From positions 1 through 5,161 of the forward strand of contig JACDEN010000249.1 in assembly GCA_013816415.1 (NCBI GenBank): DNA of 5,161 nt. The letters are read 5' to 3'. Source of the DNA: Planctomycetota bacterium (GTDB lineage: Bacteria > Planctomycetota > UBA11346). The position numbers and the translations under genes were made by a program. Below are positions 1-4,970 of this stretch, piece after piece (the first letter of the stretch is position 1; each line of letters opens with the position of its first letter). The notes beneath the pieces are model-generated. The model was not told where the DNA came from. It searched no databases and saw only the letters and a list, made by a program, of their open reading frames with translations.

Positions 1-2
1 CG

Positions 3-332
3 AGCGCGCGCGACCAGTTCAACCTCGCGATGTCCACCCAGCCGGCGTTCACTTGGTCGGCCAGCGGCGCGGGAGCGATCTCGTCAGGCGGATTGTTCAC
101 GGCCGGTGGATCGACCGGCGCTGCCACGGTCAGCGTGACCGGAGCAGGTTCGTCAGGCAGCGTCAACGTCACGGTCGGCGCAGGAGGCAGTGGGACATCG
201 ACTGCCGGATCGGGCAGCGGCGGTTCGGGCGGGACCAACTGCGGACTCGGCACCGGATTCGCGGCGGTGATGGGGCTGTTGATCGCGCTGCGGCACGCGC
301 GGCGACACGGGGGGCGGGCGCAGAGCGTCTGA
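3..332 (+). CDS. C-terminal end of a secreted Ig-like-domain protein with a CTERM-type sorting tail (5' partial)
   Basis: This frame is open from the left edge, with no stop before the first in-frame ATG at 30, so the gene almost certainly begins upstream. About 109 residues are visible. Residues 4-59 (DQF...TQPAFTWSASG...GLFTAGG...ATVSVT...VNVTV) have the pattern of bacterial Ig-like (BIG2-like) modules found in large surface or secreted proteins. A Gly/Ser linker follows (about 60-78), then a tail made of Cys80-Gly-Leu-Gly, a hydrophobic stretch (about 84-96) and a basic end (RHARRHGGR). That three-part tail resembles C-terminal sorting signals of the MYXO-CTERM/GlyGly-CTERM kind, which are cleaved and anchored at the envelope. 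The exact sorting class is not identified. It is convergent with the kinase gene, only 18 bp apart. The role of the whole protein cannot be judged from its end. Confidence 0.75.
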   Translation, partial: SARDQFNLAMSTQPAFTWSASGAGAISSGGLFTAGGSTGAATVSVTGAGSSGSVNVTVGAGGSGTSTAGSGSGGSGGTNCGLGTGFAAVMGLLIALRHARRHGGRAQSV

Positions 333-338
333 CCACCA

Positions 339-352
339 GAGGGATATCCCTC
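339..352. repeat. Perfect 14-bp palindrome in the convergent gap
   Basis: GAGGGATATCCCTC is a perfect palindrome lying between the stop of the Ig-like protein gene (332) and the kinase gene, and it overlaps the kinase stop codon (351-353, minus strand). As RNA it could form a 5-bp stem with an ATAT loop from either strand, so it might help end transcription in both directions. No T-tract follows on either strand, so it is not a standard intrinsic terminator. Confidence 0.35.
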
Positions 353-1604
353 AGGATCGCAGCATGCACCAGACGAACGCAGCGCCGGCGGCGATCCAAC
401 CCGCCACCGCGAGGCCGATCCAGGTCATGAGCTTGGTGTTCGCGCCTTCGATCTGCTGTTCGAGGATACTGATGCGTTCCTTCTCGGCGTTGATCACATT
501 GATGATCTGGCTGCGCGAGGTCGGGATCTGCCCGCCGTCCGCGGCGACGTCGATCTTGAGCATCTCGAGGTCCTTGGCGACCTCGTCGGGGGACTGATAG
601 CGGTCGATCGGCTGCTTCTCGGTCATCTTCCGCATCATGCGGAGGAGGTCCTTGGGCAGATCCTTGCGCAGATCCTCGATCTTCGGCGGCACCGTCTCGA
701 TGTGGTCGCGCATCACCTTCGAGCAGCTGCCGCTGAACAGCGTCTTGCCCGAGAGCATGTGGAACAGCGTGGCGCCGAGCGAATAGATGTCGCTGCGCAC
801 GTCAAGGTTCCGTTCGCCGCGCGCCTGCTCGGGGCTGATGTAGTCCGGCGTGCCGATGGTGGTGCCTTCCTGCATCAGCTCAGCGTCGAACACCGACTGG
901 ATGAAGCCGAAGTCGCCGAGCTTCACCTGGCCGTCCTTGGTGACCATGATGTTCGCGGGCTTGATGTCGCGGTGGACGATATCGTGCGAACTCAGGTACT
1001 TCAGGGCCGCGCACACCTGCAGGCAGATGTCGATGACCTTGTCGACCTCCATCGCGCCATCATGGCGAATGAGATCGTCGACGGTGACGCCGTCGATGAA
1101 CTCCATCGAGAAATAATAGAGTCCCTGATACTTGCCCACGTCGAAGACCTGGATCAGGTTCTGGTGGCTGAGCTTGCCCGCCGCGCGCGCTTCCAGCAGG
1201 AAGCGTTTGCGGAATTCCTCGTCCTCGGCCCATTTGCCGTGCAGGATCTTCAGCGCCACCGTGCGATGCATGGTCAGCTGCTCGGCCAGGTAGACCTCGC
1301 CCATGCCGCCTTCGCCGATGCGCCGGATCAGCTTGTAGCCGCCGATCTGCTTCTTCACCAGCATGCCGCCTTCTGACTTCGCCCGTTCGTCGCGCATGAT
1401 GCGGCGCAGCGCCTTGGTCAGCCGGTCGGCGGTGGTGATGTCGATGACGCCGTCGGCCACCAGCACGTCGGCGAGGGGCTTCTTGAGATTCTTGACCCGG
1501 TCCATGGCCAGGTCGAACTGGTCGGGACTGATCAGGCGGCCCTCGATGGCCAGCTGACCATATCGGAAATCTTCGTCGAGTTCGGCTGACATCGTCTGGC
1601 TCAT
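351..1604 (-). CDS. Membrane-anchored Ser/Thr protein kinase (PknB/Hanks type)
   Basis: This 417-residue protein carries a complete Hanks-type kinase domain at about residues 90-350, which should phosphorylate Ser/Thr on cytoplasmic targets. Visible elements are the glycine loop IGEGGMGEVYLA (96-107), VALK with Lys119, Glu138 (LLEAR), the catalytic loop HRDIKPAN (211-218), DFG (231-233), an activation segment with GTPDYISPEQ (251-260), SDIYSLG (271-277) and the late Arg335. All key catalytic residues are present, so it should be active. Residues about 14-70 form a predicted helical domain (GRLISPDQFDLAM...KPLADVLVADGVI) similar in pattern to the GspE/MshE N-terminal fold. Residues about 364-390 look coiled-coil, followed by one membrane helix (about 392-413) and a very short tail. 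There is no extracytoplasmic sensor domain. The start is secure: an in-frame TAG lies at 1632-1634 and no other start codon lies between it and this ATG, which is preceded by GGAAAG. It is divergent from gcvH, and its targets are unknown. Confidence 0.93.
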   Translation of the reverse strand: MSQTMSAELDEDFRYGQLAIEGRLISPDQFDLAMDRVKNLKKPLADVLVADGVIDITTADRLTKALRRIMRDERAKSEGGMLVKKQIGGYKLIRRIGEGGMGEVYLAEQLTMHRTVALKILHGKWAEDEEFRKRFLLEARAAGKLSHQNLIQVFDVGKYQGLYYFSMEFIDGVTVDDLIRHDGAMEVDKVIDICLQVCAALKYLSSHDIVHRDIKPANIMVTKDGQVKLGDFGFIQSVFDAELMQEGTTIGTPDYISPEQARGERNLDVRSDIYSLGATLFHMLSGKTLFSGSCSKVMRDHIETVPPKIEDLRKDLPKDLLRMMRKMTEKQPIDRYQSPDEVAKDLEMLKIDVAADGGQIPTSRSQIINVINAEKERISILEQQIEGANTKLMTWIGLAVAGWIAAGAAFVWCMLRS

Positions 1605-1630
1605 GGCTTTCCACGCGTTGTGCGTGTGGT

Positions 1631-1661
1631 CCTACCGGTCTCCCACTAGGATGAAGGTAGG
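1631..1661. repeat. Inverted repeat upstream of the kinase gene
   Basis: CCTACC (1631-1636) is matched by GGTAGG (1656-1661) across a 19-bp spacer. A second short pair, TCCTA/TAGGA (1630-1634/1647-1651), overlaps it. It sits 27 bp upstream of the kinase start in the divergent kinase-gcvH spacer. It could be an operator or a leader hairpin for the kinase transcript, but six-base arms can occur by chance in GC-rich DNA. Confidence 0.2.
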
Positions 1662-1748
1662 TCGGGGATTGTTGCCGACAACGCCGACCGTCGAGAGGTT
1701 CCGGGGCATCCTCACACACGCTTCCACCTGCAGGCACGGCGGTTGGGA

Positions 1749-1792
1749 CAGGATGGCGGGCCCTTGAAGGGACCGGGGCGACGGTCATCCTG
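1749..1792 (+). promoter_or_regulatory. Structured leader candidate upstream of gcvH
   Basis: CAGGATG (1749-1755) and CATCCTG (1786-1792) are perfect 7-bp inverted arms enclosing 30 nt. Inside are a GGGCCC/GGGACC stem with one mismatch around a TTGAA loop (1758-1774) and ACCG/CGGT arms (1772-1775/1782-1785, partly competing). The structure would end about 10 nt before the GGGGGA ribosome binding site and 19 nt before the gcvH start, a position suited to translational control. I do not see the conserved core of the glycine riboswitch, so no known riboswitch class is claimed. Confidence 0.3.
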
Positions 1793-1811
1793 CGGCACCT
1801 CGGGGGACGAC

Positions 1812-2180
1812 ATGAGCCAGAGCTACCTACCCACCCACGAATGGGCCCGTCTCGACGGATCCACCGTCACCATCGGCCTGTCGGCGTTCGCCGCGGGCGA
1901 GGTCGGCGAGGTCATCCATGTCCAGCTCCCCGACAAGGGGACGACGCTCAGCCGCAGCAAACCGTGCGCCGAGATCGAATCGGTCAAATCGGTGAACGAC
2001 TACTACAGTCCGGTCGACGGCGAAGTCATCGAGGTGAACGAAGCGGTGAAGTCGAACCCGGAGCTGGTCAATTCCGATCCCGCCGGCAAGGGCTGGTTCG
2101 TGAAGGTCAAGCCATCGTCGGCGAAGCCGCTCGACGGGCTGATGAGCGATGCGGATTACCAGAAGCATATAACGAAATGA
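1812..2180 (+). CDS. gcvH: Glycine cleavage system H protein (lipoyl carrier)
   Basis: The product has 122 residues, close to the usual 125-130 of GcvH. It is the lipoylated shuttle that carries the aminomethyl group between the P, T and L proteins during glycine oxidation in the cytoplasm. The N-terminus (YLPTHEWAR) matches the family's THEW motif. The lipoyl domain core reads ESVKSVNDYYSPVDGEV, with Lys59 in ESVK as the expected lipoylation site. PELVNSDPAGKGWFVKV (83-99) and the C-terminal LMSDADYQKHI are also typical. The ATG at 1812 is chosen because it follows GGGGGA and gives the normal N-terminus. An upstream TTG at 1743 would add 23 residues lacking family similarity. No gcvT or gcvP gene is adjacent; ispF follows on the same strand, so the rest of the system must be encoded elsewhere. 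Confidence 0.96.
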   Translation: MSQSYLPTHEWARLDGSTVTIGLSAFAAGEVGEVIHVQLPDKGTTLSRSKPCAEIESVKSVNDYYSPVDGEVIEVNEAVKSNPELVNSDPAGKGWFVKVKPSSAKPLDGLMSDADYQKHITK

Positions 2181-2188
2181 TCAGGATC

Positions 2189-2297
2189 CGTCCGACGTCC
2201 GACGTCCGACGTCCGACGTCCAGACCACAGGATCGCATCCACGCTCGGCGGGACGTCCTGACTCCGACGTCGGACGTCGGACGTTGGACGGCGGACG
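2189..2297. repeat. Heptanucleotide tandem array in inverted arms (giant hairpin) between gcvH and ispF
   Basis: The left arm (2190-2221) is 4.6 perfect copies of GTCCGAC. The right arm (2265-2296) carries its reverse complement GTCGGAC as two perfect units, then GTTGGAC and GGCGGAC. Aligned arm to arm, 29 of 32 positions are perfectly complementary, one more is a G-U wobble in RNA, and C2189/G2297 adds another pair. The loop is 43 nt and contains its own short CAGGA/TCCTG pair (2228-2232/2256-2260) and a GGACGTCC palindrome. It begins 8 nt after the gcvH stop and ends 7 nt before the ispF start. There is no T-run after it, so it is unlikely to be a simple terminator. Tandem heptamers recall the short tandemly repeated repetitive (STRR) elements known in cyanobacteria; relation to those is not implied. 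Confidence 0.9.
2290..2295 (+). promoter_or_regulatory. Probable ispF ribosome binding site embedded in the hairpin's right arm
   Basis: GGCGGA lies 9 nt before the ispF ATG (2305) and is the only purine-rich Shine-Dalgarno-like stretch at suitable distance. It is the fourth, degenerate heptamer unit (GGCGGAC in place of GTCGGAC). In the long hairpin these bases pair with the first left-arm unit (2190-2196), with one mismatch. Confidence 0.55.
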
Positions 2298-2304
2298 TCA
2301 TCTG

Positions 2305-2784
2305 ATGCCTCGCGTCGGCCTCGGCTACGACATCCATCGGCTCGAGGCCGGGGATGGCATCGTGATCGCCACCGTGCGCGTGGCGTGTCCCTACCGGGTG
2401 GTCGCACACAGCGATGGCGATGTCGTGCTGCACGCGCTGTGCGACGCGCTGCTCGGTGCGGCGGGCGCGGGGGACCTCGGCGAGCAGTTTCCCGACAGCG
2501 ATCCGCGGCACGCCGGCAGGGACTCGGCGGAATTCGTCCGCGCGGTCCTCGCCCTCGATGCGCTGCGGTCCTGGCGGCTGGTGAACATCGACGTCAACAT
2601 CATCGCGCAGGCGCCGCGTCTGATGGAGCACAAGCCCGCCATGCGCCAGCGCCTGGCAGCCCTGCTGTCACTGCCTCAGTCGTGCGTCGGTCTGAAGGCG
2701 CGCACCAACGAGTCCTGCGACGCCATCGGAGAGAAGCGGGCGATCGCCGCTCAGGCGGTGGTCCTGCTCGAGGAACGCGGCTGA
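2305..2784 (+). CDS. ispF: 2-C-methyl-D-erythritol 2,4-cyclodiphosphate synthase
   Basis: IspF makes ME-2,4-cyclodiphosphate and CMP from CDP-ME 2-phosphate in the MEP isoprenoid pathway. The family enzyme is a cytoplasmic homotrimer of about 155-160 residues, and this product has 159. Metal ligands are in place: Asp9 and His11 in GYDIH, and His43 in HSDGDVVLHALCDALLGA (35-52). FPDSDP (62-67), DSAEFVR and NIIAQAPRL (98-106) also fit. The C-terminal signature is altered: the usual KATTTE...GRGEGIA appears as KARTNE (131-136) and IGEKRAIA (141-148), keeping Thr134 and Glu136. The usual 'GGV' after the first loop is replaced by IATV. ATG at 2305 is chosen from the family N-terminus and GGCGGA; a TTG at 2284 would start inside the repeat arm. 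It lies 124 bp after gcvH on the same strand, so cotranscription through the hairpin is possible. It is convergent with the araC gene, 18 bp away. No ispD is visible. Confidence 0.94.
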   Translation: MPRVGLGYDIHRLEAGDGIVIATVRVACPYRVVAHSDGDVVLHALCDALLGAAGAGDLGEQFPDSDPRHAGRDSAEFVRAVLALDALRSWRLVNIDVNIIAQAPRLMEHKPAMRQRLAALLSLPQSCVGLKARTNESCDAIGEKRAIAAQAVVLLEERG

Positions 2785-2802
2785 GCGATGAGGCGGCCGG
2801 AT

Positions 2803-3702
2803 TCAGCCCGGCGGCTTCTGCCACATGCGCGCGGACAGGTGGCGGACCCGCACCAGTGGAATGGTCGGCATGTTTTCCCCGGCCGCGATGCGCAGGCGCA
2901 TCGCGCGCGGCGAATGACCGTACTGCTGGCGGAAGACCCGCGAGAAATGGAAGGCGTTCTCGAATCCGGTCTGTTCCGCGATGACATTGATGGCGAGATT
3001 GGTGCGCACCAGCAGCGCCGCCGCGCGATCGAGGCGCAGGATGCGCATGGACTCGACCGGAGTCGCTCCGAGGTGCGCGCGGAAGATGCGGGCGAGGTGC
3101 GCGCGCGAGACTCCGGCGGCCTCGGCGAGCTCATCGAGCGATATCTGCTCGAGGCGCCCCTTGGCCCAGCGCCGCTGCACATGCGCGACCACCTGCTCGA
3201 TCAATGGGTGCAAAGGCGGCCCGACGTCGCCGGTGACCGCCATCGCGCCGGTGATGAAGGCGAGCAGGGCGTGGCGCATCGCATGTTCGGCGAGCACCAG
3301 CCAATGGTCGGGCCGTGAACGCATCAGCCAATCGACATGGCAGAACAGCTGGCGTATGATGTCGTTCTCGGGAAGCCGTCGCACCAGGGGCCACTCCTCC
3401 ATCGCGGGAAGCTCCGCTCCGGCGAGATCGATTGTGAAGTGGTAGAACCCATGCCGCGTCTCGTGCAGCGGGTCCCAGCGGAAACCATCGCGCATGCCCG
3501 GCCGGGCCAGCAGGATCGATCCCGCCGGCGCCGCATGGTCGACGCCGTCGCACTGCCAGGTCACATCGCCTTGGATGATCCACACGAATTCGAAATCGCG
3601 CATGGTGCGCGGACCGAAGTTCGATCCAGGTGGATAGACGGCGACGCTGCCGCCGGTAGCTCCGGCCGGGAACGAGATACGGAGGCTTTCGATGTGGTGC
3701 AA
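2803..3702 (-). CDS. AraC-family transcriptional regulator (cupin N-domain, double HTH)
   Basis: This 299-residue protein has the classic AraC layout. An N-terminal cupin-like ligand domain (about 15-95) contains FEFVWIIQGD, the APAGSILLARPG turn and HGFYHFTID. A helical linker follows, then two helix-turn-helix motifs: ISLDELAEAAGVSRAHLARIFRAHLG (187-212) and INVIAEQTGFENAFHFSRVFRQQYGHSPRAMR (238-269), the second being the conserved AraC signature. It probably senses a small molecule and binds direct-repeat DNA sites. The start is TTG: no ATG occurs before Met34, which would cut into the cupin; an in-frame TAA lies at 3739-3741; and AGGGA sits 7 nt upstream of the TTG. The gene is divergent from the PhyH-family oxygenase across a 322-bp spacer, which makes that gene its likeliest target. 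The ligand cannot be read from sequence. Confidence 0.93.
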   Translation of the reverse strand: MHHIESLRISFPAGATGGSVAVYPPGSNFGPRTMRDFEFVWIIQGDVTWQCDGVDHAAPAGSILLARPGMRDGFRWDPLHETRHGFYHFTIDLAGAELPAMEEWPLVRRLPENDIIRQLFCHVDWLMRSRPDHWLVLAEHAMRHALLAFITGAMAVTGDVGPPLHPLIEQVVAHVQRRWAKGRLEQISLDELAEAAGVSRAHLARIFRAHLGATPVESMRILRLDRAAALLVRTNLAINVIAEQTGFENAFHFSRVFRQQYGHSPRAMRLRIAAGENMPTIPLVRVRHLSARMWQKPPG

Positions 3703-3709
3703 AGATTCG

Positions 3710-3714
3710 TCCCT
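3710..3714 (-). promoter_or_regulatory. Ribosome binding site supporting the TTG start of the araC-type gene
   Basis: On the minus strand AGGGA lies 7 nt before the TTG at 3702. Together with the in-frame TAA at 3739-3741 and the lack of any nearer ATG, it fixes the start. Confidence 0.6.
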
Positions 3715-3727
3715 GAGGCGTGAGCAG

Positions 3728-3745
3728 GTGCAGATATCTTACTTT
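3728..3745 (+). promoter_or_regulatory. Left copy of an 18-bp imperfect direct repeat (candidate AraC-type operator half-site)
   Basis: This A/T-rich box, with core ATATCTTACTTT at 3734-3745, matches the box at 3915-3932 at 15 of 18 positions in the same orientation. It begins 26 bp upstream of the regulator's TTG start, a position expected for autoregulation. The core also forms the small inverted repeat TTAC-TTT-GTAA (3739-3749). On the minus strand it contains TAAGAT, which could serve as a -10 element for the regulator gene. Confidence 0.4.
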
Positions 3746-3759
3746 GTAAATCAAGCAGG

Positions 3760-3782
3760 GCCCCATCGCGCTGCGATGGGGC
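3760..3782. repeat. Perfect 10-bp hairpin
   Basis: GCCCCATCGC (3760-3769) and GCGATGGGGC (3773-3782) are perfect inverted arms around a 3-nt loop. It is the first of several GC-rich hairpins in the 322-bp araC-phyH spacer (3703-4024). No T-tract follows it on the plus strand, and on the minus strand it would lie ahead of the regulator gene, so a terminator role is unlikely. Confidence 0.75.
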
Positions 3783-3797
3783 GGGCGCCAAGGGGCG

Positions 3798-3833
3798 GTG
3801 GGCGGATACAATGGGCGAAGCCCATCCGCCCAC
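3798..3833. repeat. REP-like bulged hairpin
   Basis: GTGGGCGG (3798-3805) pairs with CCGCCCAC (3826-3833), and ATGGGC (3811-3816) pairs with GCCCAT (3820-3825) around a GAA triloop. A 5-nt ATACA bulge lies on the 5' side. The arms can also be read as a perfect 10-bp pair, GTGGGCGGAT/ATCCGCCCAC. The shape (GGCGGAT...ATCCGCC with an internal bulge and small loop) resembles bacterial REP palindromes. No RAYT transposase gene is in the window. Confidence 0.7.
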
Positions 3834-3861
3834 GGTTTCGACGGCTCTGCCGGCGAAACCG
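3833..3861. repeat. 12-bp hairpin with one mismatch, abutting the REP-like hairpin
   Basis: CGGTTTCG (3833-3840) pairs perfectly with CGAAACCG (3854-3861). After one A/G mismatch, CGGC (3842-3845) pairs with GCCG (3849-3852) around a TCT loop. It shares its first base with the end of the preceding hairpin, so the two stems would stack directly. Confidence 0.75.
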
Positions 3862-3881
3862 AGCCCCGACCAAGCCCAGGT

Positions 3882-3912
3882 GTAGGCCCGCAGGGCCGTA
3901 GGGGCAAAGCCC
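3882..3912 (+). repeat. Two consecutive GTAG-headed small hairpins
   Basis: GTAG (3882-3885) is followed by GCCC-GCA-GGGC (3886-3896). After one base, a second GTAG (3898-3901) is followed by GGGC-AAA-GCCC (3902-3912). A GTAG or GGAG tetranucleotide at the 5' foot of a short GC hairpin is the hallmark of REP elements mobilised by RAYT transposases. A competing longer pairing, GCCCC (3863-3867) with GGGGC (3901-3905), could enclose the first one. Confidence 0.55.
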
Positions 3913-3914
3913 AT

Positions 3915-3932
3915 GAGCAAATATGTTACTTT
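3915..3932 (+). promoter_or_regulatory. Right copy of the 18-bp imperfect direct repeat (candidate operator for the oxygenase gene)
   Basis: The core ATATGTTACTTT (3921-3932) repeats the box at 3728-3745 in the same orientation, start-to-start distance 187 bp. It ends 92 bp before the oxygenase start. Between it and that start there is only a weak sigma70-like candidate, ATGTCA (3959-3964), 18 nt, TAAGAT (3983-3988). The two boxes bracket the hairpin array exactly, so they could instead be a degenerate target-site duplication. Confidence 0.35.
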
Positions 3933-4024
3933 CAGATAGCTAAATGTCGAGGTCCGCCATGTCAATCCAGCCGTCCACTCGCTAAGATCGCGCCCATACA
4001 CCGTCAAAACCTGCTGGAGAAGCG

Positions 4025-4936
4025 ATGAACGCCCCCCTGCCCCTCCCGATCGCCGCCATCACCAATGAGCAGGTGCGATCGTACGTGGACGACGGCTTCC
4101 TGGTGGTCCCGGACCTGGTCAGTCAGGCGGATGTCGCACGGCTGCGCGCCGACACCGCCGCTCTCGCGCGCGGGAAATACCCATGCAAGAGCCTGCAGCC
4201 GATGCCGGCGGACACGACCGATCAGCAGGTGCTCGAGAAGCTGCTGTGCATCCATCAGCCGCACCACATCAGTCCGGTGATCCGAGAGTTCGTGTCCCAC
4301 CCGGGCATTGTCGGAGTCCTCAGCCGGATCATCGGCGCCCACCTCGCTCATTGGAACGGAGCCGTGAAATGCATGCAGTCGATGCTGTTCATCAAACCTC
4401 CGGGCAAGCAGGGTCAGGCGTGGCATCAGGACGAGCTCTACATCCCGACCCGTGACCGCTCGCTGTGCGGTGCGTGGATCGCGCTCGACGACGCCAGCGA
4501 ATCCAATGGCTGCCTGCGCGTCATCCCCGGATCCCATCGCGACGGATTCCTCTTCGATCAGGGGCCGCACGGGAACGACCAGGAGTTCGACTTCGCATCC
4601 GAGAGCCACGGCTTCGACCAATCGCGGGAGATCCTGGTCCCGGCCAAGGCGGGCAGCGTGGTGTTCTTCAACGGCTACCTGCTCCACCGCTCCAAGCGGA
4701 ACCGCAGCCAGATCTATCGGCGAGCACTGGTCAGCCATTACATGACCATGAACTCGCTGCTGCCGTGGGGAGTTGAGGGATCGCCGAATCTGTCCATCGG
4801 CACCGCGGACAACCGCGGCGTGGTACCAGTGTGCGGCAGCGATCCGTACGTTGCGAAGGGATACGCGCCCTTCGGCGACAATGTCTGGCTGCGCACCTCG
4901 GCGCCGCTGGCTGATATGGCCGCGACACCAGCCTGA
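4025..4936 (+). CDS. Phytanoyl-CoA dioxygenase (PhyH) family Fe(II)/2-oxoglutarate-dependent oxygenase
   Basis: This 303-residue product is a PhyH-family hydroxylase, which couples oxidation of 2-oxoglutarate to hydroxylation of an organic substrate at a non-haem iron. The N-terminus (VRSYVDDGFLVVPDLVSQADVARLR) is the family's opening helix-strand. The iron triad is HQD at 134-136 (His134, Asp136) and His221 in LLHRSKRN. Arg232, 11 residues after the second His, sits where 2-oxoglutarate is held in PhyH. GAWIALDDASESNGCLRVIPGSH (149-171) is the most characteristic family stretch. Length is normal and the active site looks intact. The ATG at 4025 follows GGAG with 5-nt spacing. The substrate is unknown; the family includes acyl-CoA, ectoine, phosphonate and natural-product hydroxylases, and nothing here picks one. 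The divergent AraC regulator suggests inducible expression, and a dehydrogenase gene follows 78 bp downstream. Confidence 0.92.
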   Translation: MNAPLPLPIAAITNEQVRSYVDDGFLVVPDLVSQADVARLRADTAALARGKYPCKSLQPMPADTTDQQVLEKLLCIHQPHHISPVIREFVSHPGIVGVLSRIIGAHLAHWNGAVKCMQSMLFIKPPGKQGQAWHQDELYIPTRDRSLCGAWIALDDASESNGCLRVIPGSHRDGFLFDQGPHGNDQEFDFASESHGFDQSREILVPAKAGSVVFFNGYLLHRSKRNRSQIYRRALVSHYMTMNSLLPWGVEGSPNLSIGTADNRGVVPVCGSDPYVAKGYAPFGDNVWLRTSAPLADMAATPA

Positions 4937-4970
4937 ATCGCGCTGCGGCCGTGAGCCGGCGGCTTGTCAC

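Noticed and set aside
702..1376. Open frame of 224 codons on the plus strand inside the kinase gene
   Set aside because: It is exactly antisense to the kinase catalytic domain, has a composition rich in Ala/Val/Asp/His typical of reverse-strand frames in GC-rich genes, and shows no recognisable family.
1640..1811. Glycine riboswitch upstream of gcvH
   Set aside because: The conserved aptamer core sequences are not visible; only generic stems are seen.
2190..2299. Heptamer array considered as a CRISPR array or a rho-independent terminator
   Set aside because: The repeat unit is only 7 bp with no spacers, and no T-tract follows the hairpin; neither description fits.
2284..2304. Upstream TTG as the ispF start
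   Set aside because: It lies inside the repeat arm and would add seven residues not typical of the family; the ATG at 2305 has the family N-terminus and a usable RBS.
2796..2812. GCCGG/CCGGC stem between ispF and the araC-type gene as a bidirectional terminator
   Set aside because: The stem is only 5 bp with a 7-nt loop and no T-run on either strand; chance is likely in this GC-rich DNA.
3131..3907. Minus-strand open frame of 258 codons running through the hairpin array into the araC-type gene
   Set aside because: It overlaps the real AraC reading frame out of phase, and its N-terminal part is just a translation of the palindromic repeats.
3798..4028. Small plus-strand frame (76 codons) in the araC-phyH spacer
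   Set aside because: It is a translation of the hairpin array, has no supporting RBS, and overlaps the start of the oxygenase gene. Treated as non-coding.
4004..4738. Open frame of 244 codons on the minus strand opposite the oxygenase gene
   Set aside because: It is antisense to a strongly supported PhyH-family gene, and its translation shows no domain. It is a GC-skew shadow.
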